Below, in pieces: positions 58,377 to 64,000 of a stretch of DNA of 64,000 nucleotides; position 1 is the stretch's first letter, and every line of letters starts with the position of its first letter. The notes below the pieces were generated by a model, which saw only the letters and a list, made by a program, of their open reading frames with translations, made no database searches and was not told the DNA's origin. The position numbers were made by a program, and so were the translations under genes. Source of the DNA: Spongiactinospora rosea (lineage in GTDB: Bacteria; Actinomycetota; Actinomycetes; Streptosporangiales; Streptosporangiaceae); the NCBI RefSeq assembly GCF_003315795.1, contig NZ_QMEY01000006.1, positions 124,001 to 188,000 of the forward strand, given 5' to 3'.

Positions 58377-61370
58377 GTGTCCGATCCCTTACGACGTCGG
58401 CCCCGCCCCCGGACCCTCAGCCGGGCGCTGGTCGGGCTGCTGGTCGTTCTCCCCATCCTCCTGCCGCAGGTTCCGGCGCACGCCGAACCGGGCGCCGAGA
58501 AGATCACCGCCGCCGTCCGCACGGATTTGAAGGACGGCAAGGCCACCTTCCTCGTCCGCCTCGGCGGTAAGGCCGATCTCAGCGCCGCCCACCGGGCCAC
58601 CACCAAGGACGCCAAGGCCAAGGCCGTGCACGGGGCCCTGACCGCGCACGCGGGCAGGTCCCAGGCCGGGCTGCGAAAACTGCTGACCGAACGCAAGGCC
58701 GAGCACACCCCGTTCTGGATCGTCAACGCCATCGAGGTGACCGCCGATCCGAAGCTGGCGAACGAGATCGCCGCGCTGCCCGAGGTCGCCGCCCTCGATC
58801 CCGTCCGTAAGGACGAGGCCCAAAAGCCCAGGCCGAAACCGGCCAAGGCGCAGGCCAAGGCGGCCGCGGTCGAGTGGAACATCGACCGGATCGGCGCGCC
58901 GCGCGTGTGGGACGAGCTGAACGACCGGGGCGAGGACATCGTCGTCGGCGTCCTCGACACCGGAGTGGACATCGACCACCCGGACCTCGCGGGCCAGTAC
59001 CGCGGCAACCGGCCCGACGGCTCGGTGGTCCACGACTACAGCTGGTTCGACCCGGGCCGCACCTGCCCCGAGAGCGCCCCGTGCGACCGCACCGGGCACG
59101 GCACCCACGTGACCGGCATCATCACCGGCCAGAACGGCATCGGGGTCGCTCCCGGCGCCAAGTGGATCGCCACCGCCGCGAACAACTCGACGAGCGGGAA
59201 GATCCTGGCGGGCGAGTGGATGCTCGCCCCCACCGACCTGAACGGCCAGAACCCCCGCCCCGAACTGGCCCCCGACATCGTCAACAACTCCTGGGGCTCG
59301 GAAGGCTCCGACCCCTATTACAAGGACATGGTCAACAGGTGGGTCGACGCGGGCATCTTCCCGGTGTTCGCCAACGGCAACACCGGTCCGGAGTGCGACA
59401 GCGCCAGCAGCACCGCGAAGTACGCGAGCAGCTACGCCGTTGGAGCCGTCGATGTGAACGACGCCATCTGGACCGACTCCTCCCGGGGGCCCGGTGACAA
59501 CGGCGAGGTGAAACCCGACATCGCCGCCCCCGGCGTCAACATCCGCTCGTCGTTGCCCGAGGGCGAGTACGGCATGCTGAGCGGCACCTCGATGGCCACC
59601 CCGCACGTGGTCGCCACGGTCGCGCTGATGTGGTCGGCCGCGCCGTCGCTGCGTGGCGACGTGCCCGCCACGCGGGCGCTGCTGGACGGCACCGCGATCG
59701 ACACCGCGGACCTGACCTGCGGCGGAACGGCCGGGAACAACAACGTCTACGGCGAGGGCCGCCTGGACGCCTACGCCGCGGTCCAGGCCGTGCCCGACGA
59801 CGCGCTCGGCGACCTGGGCGGCACCGTGACCGCGAACGGCTCGCCCGTGTCCGGGGCGGAGGTGAAGGTCACCGGGCCGGTCGGCCGTACGGCCGGCACG
59901 GGCGCCGGCGGCGGCTATGCACTGCTCCGCCTGCCCGCCGGGACGTACCAGGTCAGCGTGTCCAAGTTCGGCTACGTGCCCGCCACCTCGACCGTCACCA
60001 TCGCCGACGGCCAGACCGCCGATCACGACGTCACGCTGACCCTCAAGCCGGTGGCGGTGGTCAGCGGCACCATCACCACGGACGGCGACCCCGAGAAGGA
60101 CGCCACGGTCGTCGCGTCCGGCACTCCGGTCAAGGCCGTCACCGACGCCTCGGGCCACTACCAGATGACCCTCCCGCACGGCTCCTACCAGCTCGACGTC
60201 GCCGGTGCCTCGCAGTGCGTCGGCACCGCGACCGCGGACATCACCGTGGCCGGGAACCTGACGAAGAACTTCGACCTGCCGGTGAAGCGGGACGACTTCG
60301 GCTACACCTGCACCAGCGGCACCGAGCCCTACGTGGCGGGCACCGAGCCGCTCACCGTCACCCCGGGGATAGGGCAGGAGGTGGCGCTGCCGTTCCCGGT
60401 GCCGTTCTACGGACAGTCCAGGTCCCGGATCTGGGTGGCCACCCTGGGCTTCGCCTCGTTCGCCGGAGACGTGGTGTTCGACAACGAGCCCTTGCCCGGG
60501 CCGCTCGAACCCGACCTCGCCGTCTATCCCTTCTGGGATGACCTGAGGATGGAGACGCAGTCCGGGATCTACACCGCCACCGTGGGCACGGCCCCGCACC
60601 GATCCTTCGTGATCGAATGGCGCGACGTCAGGCCGGCGGCGGACACCTTCGAGATCATGTCGTTCTCCGCGCTGCTCGGCGAGGACGGCACCATCAGCTA
60701 CCGCTACAAGGACATCGGCCCGGCGGTCGAACAGGGCAGCAGCGCCACCATCGGCATCGAGAACGCCGACGGCACCGACGCCCTCCAGTACTCCTACAAC
60801 ACCGCCTCCATCCGCGACGGGCAGAGCCTGACCTTCACCGCCAAGGACCACGGCGTGGTACGCGGAAAGGTCACCGACGCCAACGACGGCCAACCGCTCG
60901 CGGGCGCGACCGTCGAATTCCCACACGTGGCCACCTTCACCACCGCCGCCGACGGCACCTACGGCGGCCAGGTACGCGCCGGAACCCACCAGGCGAAGGT
61001 CTCCAAGGACAAGTACGGCACGCTCACCCAGAGCGTCACCGTCCCCGCGACCGACGTCACCACCAACGACGCCGCCCTCATCACCGGCAAGGTCACCGCC
61101 TCCCCCACATCACTCACCCTGAACGGCACCACCAGCGCCACCATCACCCTCACCAACACCGGCACCGCACCCACCCCGTACGAGGTGACCACCGAGGACG
61201 CCTGGCTCACCGCCACCCCCGCCACCGGCGGACTCCTGCAGAACCAGTCGGCCACCATCACCGTCACCGCCGCATCCCCAGGACCCCACACCGGAAAACT
61301 CCTCATCCACTCAGCCAGCGGACGACAGCCGACCATCGAGATTCCGGTGACCGTCACCGCCGCCGAATAG
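58377..61370 (+). CDS. Secreted S8 subtilase, bacillopeptidase F-like, copy 2
   Basis: The 997-residue paralog has a signal peptide ending near AHA, the same propeptide and a triad D194 (LDTGVD), H241 (HGTHVTG) and S405 (GTSMATPH). Carboxypeptidase-regulatory-like repeats follow, then an additional one (VVRGKVTDANDGQPLAG) and a final Ig/BACON-like module (about 915-997). GTG 58377 is chosen because AAGGGA precedes it and the equivalent GTG opens copy 3. It lies 28 bases upstream of copy 3, so the two may be co-transcribed. Confidence 0.92.
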   Translation: MSDPLRRRPRPRTLSRALVGLLVVLPILLPQVPAHAEPGAEKITAAVRTDLKDGKATFLVRLGGKADLSAAHRATTKDAKAKAVHGALTAHAGRSQAGLRKLLTERKAEHTPFWIVNAIEVTADPKLANEIAALPEVAALDPVRKDEAQKPRPKPAKAQAKAAAVEWNIDRIGAPRVWDELNDRGEDIVVGVLDTGVDIDHPDLAGQYRGNRPDGSVVHDYSWFDPGRTCPESAPCDRTGHGTHVTGIITGQNGIGVAPGAKWIATAANNSTSGKILAGEWMLAPTDLNGQNPRPELAPDIVNNSWGSEGSDPYYKDMVNRWVDAGIFPVFANGNTGPECDSASSTAKYASSYAVGAVDVNDAIWTDSSRGPGDNGEVKPDIAAPGVNIRSSLPEGEYGMLSGTSMATPHVVATVALMWSAAPSLRGDVPATRALLDGTAIDTADLTCGGTAGNNNVYGEGRLDAYAAVQAVPDDALGDLGGTVTANGSPVSGAEVKVTGPVGRTAGTGAGGGYALLRLPAGTYQVSVSKFGYVPATSTVTIADGQTADHDVTLTLKPVAVVSGTITTDGDPEKDATVVASGTPVKAVTDASGHYQMTLPHGSYQLDVAGASQCVGTATADITVAGNLTKNFDLPVKRDDFGYTCTSGTEPYVAGTEPLTVTPGIGQEVALPFPVPFYGQSRSRIWVATLGFASFAGDVVFDNEPLPGPLEPDLAVYPFWDDLRMETQSGIYTATVGTAPHRSFVIEWRDVRPAADTFEIMSFSALLGEDGTISYRYKDIGPAVEQGSSATIGIENADGTDALQYSYNTASIRDGQSLTFTAKDHGVVRGKVTDANDGQPLAGATVEFPHVATFTTAADGTYGGQVRAGTHQAKVSKDKYGTLTQSVTVPATDVTTNDAALITGKVTASPTSLTLNGTTSATITLTNTGTAPTPYEVTTEDAWLTATPATGGLLQNQSATITVTAASPGPHTGKLLIHSASGRQPTIEIPVTVTAAE
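60671..60960 (+). repeat. Block nearly identical to 63711-64000 in copy 3
   Basis: This 290-base segment of subtilase copy 2 aligns without gaps to 63711-64000 of copy 3, offset 3040, with about ten mismatches by eye (near 97% identity). The rest of the two genes is much less similar. The block encodes the end of the beta-domain and the start of the additional carboxypeptidase-regulatory-like repeat. The match may continue beyond the window. Confidence 0.9.
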
Positions 61371-61398
61371 AGAAGCCGTGTCACGCGAAGGAGAGCAC

Positions 61399-64000
61399 GT
61401 GTTCCACCGCTCACCGCATCGGACCCGTCCCCGGATGATCCCCGGGGCGCTGGCCGGACTGCTCGCCGTTGTCACCCTCATGGTTCCCCAGGCCACCGCA
61501 CACGCCGAACCCGAGAACAGCAAGATCGCCGCCGCCGTCCGCACGGATCTGAAGGACGGCAAGGCCGCCTTCTTCGTCCGCCTCAAGGGCGAGGCGAACC
61601 TCACCGCCGCCCGCACCGCCACCACCAAGGCGGCCAAGGGCAAAGCCGTCTACGACGCCAAGAACACGTACGCCGCGAAATCCCAGGCCCGGCTGCGAAA
61701 ACTGCTGACCGAACGGAAAGCCGAACACGAGCCGTTCTGGATCGTCAACACCGTCAAGGTCACCGCCGGCGCGGACCTGGCCAGGGAGATCGCCGGACTC
61801 CCCGAGGTCGCCGCCATCGAGCCCATCGGCAGGGCCGAGGTCCCGAAACCCCGGACGGGCAAGGCCCGGCCGAGGGTCACGACCGCGGACGATCCCGTCG
61901 AGTGGAACATCGACCGGATCAAGGCGCCGCAGGTGTGGGACGAGCTGGGCGACCGGGGCGAGGGCATCGTCGTCGCCACCATCGACAGCGGAGTGGACTT
62001 CGAGCACCCCGCGCTCGCCGCCCAGTATCGCGGCAGACACCCCGACGGCTCCGTGGATCACAATTACAACTGGTTCGACACCTACCGGGGCTGCCTCGAT
62101 CCCGCCCCCTGCGACCCCACCGCGCACGGCACCCACGTGACCGGCATCATGGCCGGTGCGAACGGCATCGGCGTCGCTCCCGGCGTCAGGTGGATCTCGG
62201 CCAAGGGCTGTGATCCCAACTGCCCGGCGGACAAGCTCATCCGGGCGGGGCAGTGGCTGGTCGCGCCCACCGACCTGAACGGCCAGAACCCCCGGCCCGA
62301 CCTCGCCCCCGACATCGTCAACAACTCCTGGCGCCTGAACAGGTTCGACGATTGGTACAAGGGCGTCACCAGCGCGTGGGCCGCCGCTGGGATCTTCGCG
62401 ACGTTCGGCAGCGGCAACGACGGCGCGGTGTGCGGCAACACGGCGACTCCCCCGGGGTACGTGGACACCTACAGCGCCGGCGCCTTCGACGTGAACGGCG
62501 TGATCGCCGGCTTCTCCAGTAGGGGCCCGGGCGAGAACGGTGAGATCAAGCCGAACATCGCCGCCCCCGGGGTCGACGTCCGGTCATCGGTGCCCAACGG
62601 CGAGTACCGCAGTGAGGAGGGCACTTCGCAGGCATCCCCGCATGTGGCGGGCACGGTGGCACTGCTCTGGTCGGCGGCGCCCTCGCTGCGCGGCGACATC
62701 GCCGCCACCCGGGCGCTGCTGGACGGCGGTGCGATCGACACGGCCGATCTGAGCTGCGGCGGGACCGCCGCGGACAACAACGTCTACGGTGAGGGCCGCC
62801 TGGACGCCTACGCCGCGGTCCAGGCGGCTCCGGACGACCCGCTCGGCACGCTGAGCGGCACCGTGACCTCGAACGGCTCGCCCGTGTCCGGGGCGGAGGT
62901 GACGGTCACCGGGCCGCTCCGCCGTACGGCCGCCAGCGGCGCGGACGGCGCCTACAGCATGCCGCGCCTGCCTCCGGGCAACTACCAGGTGGCCGTGACC
63001 AGGTTCGGCTACCAGAGCGCGACATCGACCGTGACCATCACCGACGGCCAGACCACGACGGCGAACCTGACACCGGTCCGGCTGCCGCACGCGACGATCA
63101 CCGGGACCGTCACCGCGGGTGGCACCCCGGAGAAGGACGCGACGATCACATCGCCCGGGACGCCGGTCAAGACCGTCACCGACGCCACCGGCCACTACTC
63201 GATCGAGGTGCCGCACGGCTCCCACACGCTGAAGATCGCCGGTGCGTCGAACTGCGTCAACGCGGGCACCACGCAGATCACCGTGACCGGGAACATGACC
63301 AAGAACATCGACCTGACCAGGCGTACCGACGACTTCGGCCACACCTGCGCGGTCGGCACCGAGCCGTACGTCGCGGGTACCACGAAGATCACCATCCCGA
63401 TCGGGGAGGGAGCGAAGCTGGCGCTGCCGTTCCCGGTGCCGCTCTACGGCACGACCTACTCCGACATCTGGGTGTCCGAAGATGGGTTCGTCTCCTTCGT
63501 TCCCTCCTTCAACTCCGTGGACAACGGCCCCCTGCCGGATATAGACAACGACTTGGCCGTCTACGCCTTCTGGGATGAGCTGTTCATAGACGACCAATCC
63601 GGTGTCTACACCAGCACAGTGGGCACCGCTCCCCACCGATCCTTCGTGATCGAATGGCGGAACGTCGCCTTCACCCAGCCTGCGAACGAGCTGCGCAGCT
63701 CCATCTCGGCGCTGCTCGGCGAGGACGGCACGATCAGCTATCGCTACAAGGACATCGGCCCGGCGGTCGAACAGGGCAGCAGCGCCACCATCGGCATCGA
63801 GAACGCCGACGGCACCGACGCCCTCCAGTACTCCTTCGACACCCCCTCCATCCGCGACGGGCAGAGCCTGACCTTCACCGCGAAGGACTTCGGCGTGGTA
63901 CGCGGAAAGGTCACCGACGCCAACGACGGCCAGCCCCTCGCGGGCGCGACCGTCGAATTCCCACACGTGGCCACCTTCACCACCGCCGCCGACGGCACCT
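61399..64000 (+). CDS. Secreted S8 subtilase, bacillopeptidase F-like, copy 3, 3' partial
   Basis: The frame is open from GTG 61399, which has AAGGAG 7 bases upstream, to the window end (867 residues visible). It has the signal peptide, propeptide and triad D196 (IDSGVD), H243 (HGTHVTG) and S410 (GTSQASPH, where Gln replaces the common Met). The carboxypeptidase-regulatory-like repeats match copy 2, and the last 290 bases are nearly identical to copy 2. The C-terminal part and any further copies lie outside the window. Confidence 0.92.
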   Translation, partial: MFHRSPHRTRPRMIPGALAGLLAVVTLMVPQATAHAEPENSKIAAAVRTDLKDGKAAFFVRLKGEANLTAARTATTKAAKGKAVYDAKNTYAAKSQARLRKLLTERKAEHEPFWIVNTVKVTAGADLAREIAGLPEVAAIEPIGRAEVPKPRTGKARPRVTTADDPVEWNIDRIKAPQVWDELGDRGEGIVVATIDSGVDFEHPALAAQYRGRHPDGSVDHNYNWFDTYRGCLDPAPCDPTAHGTHVTGIMAGANGIGVAPGVRWISAKGCDPNCPADKLIRAGQWLVAPTDLNGQNPRPDLAPDIVNNSWRLNRFDDWYKGVTSAWAAAGIFATFGSGNDGAVCGNTATPPGYVDTYSAGAFDVNGVIAGFSSRGPGENGEIKPNIAAPGVDVRSSVPNGEYRSEEGTSQASPHVAGTVALLWSAAPSLRGDIAATRALLDGGAIDTADLSCGGTAADNNVYGEGRLDAYAAVQAAPDDPLGTLSGTVTSNGSPVSGAEVTVTGPLRRTAASGADGAYSMPRLPPGNYQVAVTRFGYQSATSTVTITDGQTTTANLTPVRLPHATITGTVTAGGTPEKDATITSPGTPVKTVTDATGHYSIEVPHGSHTLKIAGASNCVNAGTTQITVTGNMTKNIDLTRRTDDFGHTCAVGTEPYVAGTTKITIPIGEGAKLALPFPVPLYGTTYSDIWVSEDGFVSFVPSFNSVDNGPLPDIDNDLAVYAFWDELFIDDQSGVYTSTVGTAPHRSFVIEWRNVAFTQPANELRSSISALLGEDGTISYRYKDIGPAVEQGSSATIGIENADGTDALQYSFDTPSIRDGQSLTFTAKDFGVVRGKVTDANDGQPLAGATVEFPHVATFTTAADGT

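Overview
The window is very GC-rich DNA with dense genes, strong third-position GC bias, many GTG and TTG starts, and regulators and secreted proteins typical of a filamentous actinomycete. A complete Entner-Doudoroff operon, long Pro/Gly-rich LytR-CpsA-Psr proteins and twin ECF modules with CU044_5270-type partners suggest Streptosporangiaceae, perhaps Nonomuraea or Streptosporangium. The genus is inference. I see no rRNA, tRNA, CRISPR array, insertion sequence or phage genes.

Layout. 1-2281: a three-gene ABC-2 exporter. 2317-4457: two small membrane proteins and a YcnI-type copper protein. 4515-10144: a LolA-like/ABC exporter operon divergent from an OmpR-type two-component system, with a phased array of CTGAGA/TCTCAG hexamers between them. 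10326-15310: a LysR regulator, a membrane-anchored zinc peptidase and an LCP-family wall ligase. 15691-18912: two consecutive ECF sigma modules. 18982-23422: a membrane spermidine-synthase-like protein and a second two-component system. 23584-25804: a voltage-gated channel, a cysteine-free S4 paralog and a DUF2470 haem-type protein; the last two diverge from a perfect DtxR/IdeR-type iron box. 25817-32120: a ROK regulator facing the operon zwf-edd-glk-eda. 32250-36139: a NarL-type two-component system, a membrane protein and a LacI regulator. 36517-40908: an MsiK-like sugar-ABC ATPase, an ACT protein, an Esterase-D-type hydrolase and a LysR regulator.

The right third faces the cell surface. 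41037-44294 encodes a secreted M4 plus M28 plus chitin-binding fusion peptidase. 44547-51239 is a nonulosonic-acid (sialic/Kdn-like) polymer locus: a fused cytidylyltransferase-HAD phosphatase-NeuB protein, a GT2 glycosyltransferase and three sialyltransferase-like or glycosyltransferase proteins on two convergent strands. 51468-52275 is a c-di-AMP (ydaO-type) riboswitch ahead of a secreted CHAP hydrolase. A subtilisin-inhibitor-like protein, class II DAHP synthase, thioredoxin and a TenA-like protein follow. The window ends inside the third gene of a tandem array of bacillopeptidase-F-like subtilases; genes two and three share an almost identical 290-bp 3' block.

The strongest leads are the iron-box S4/DUF2470 pair, the trifunctional nonulosonate enzyme and its glycosyltransferases, the Asp-filter voltage-gated channel, the phased response-regulator operator, and the subtilase array near an SSI-like protein with a non-canonical reactive site. 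All functions are inferred from sequence reading; no database search was run.
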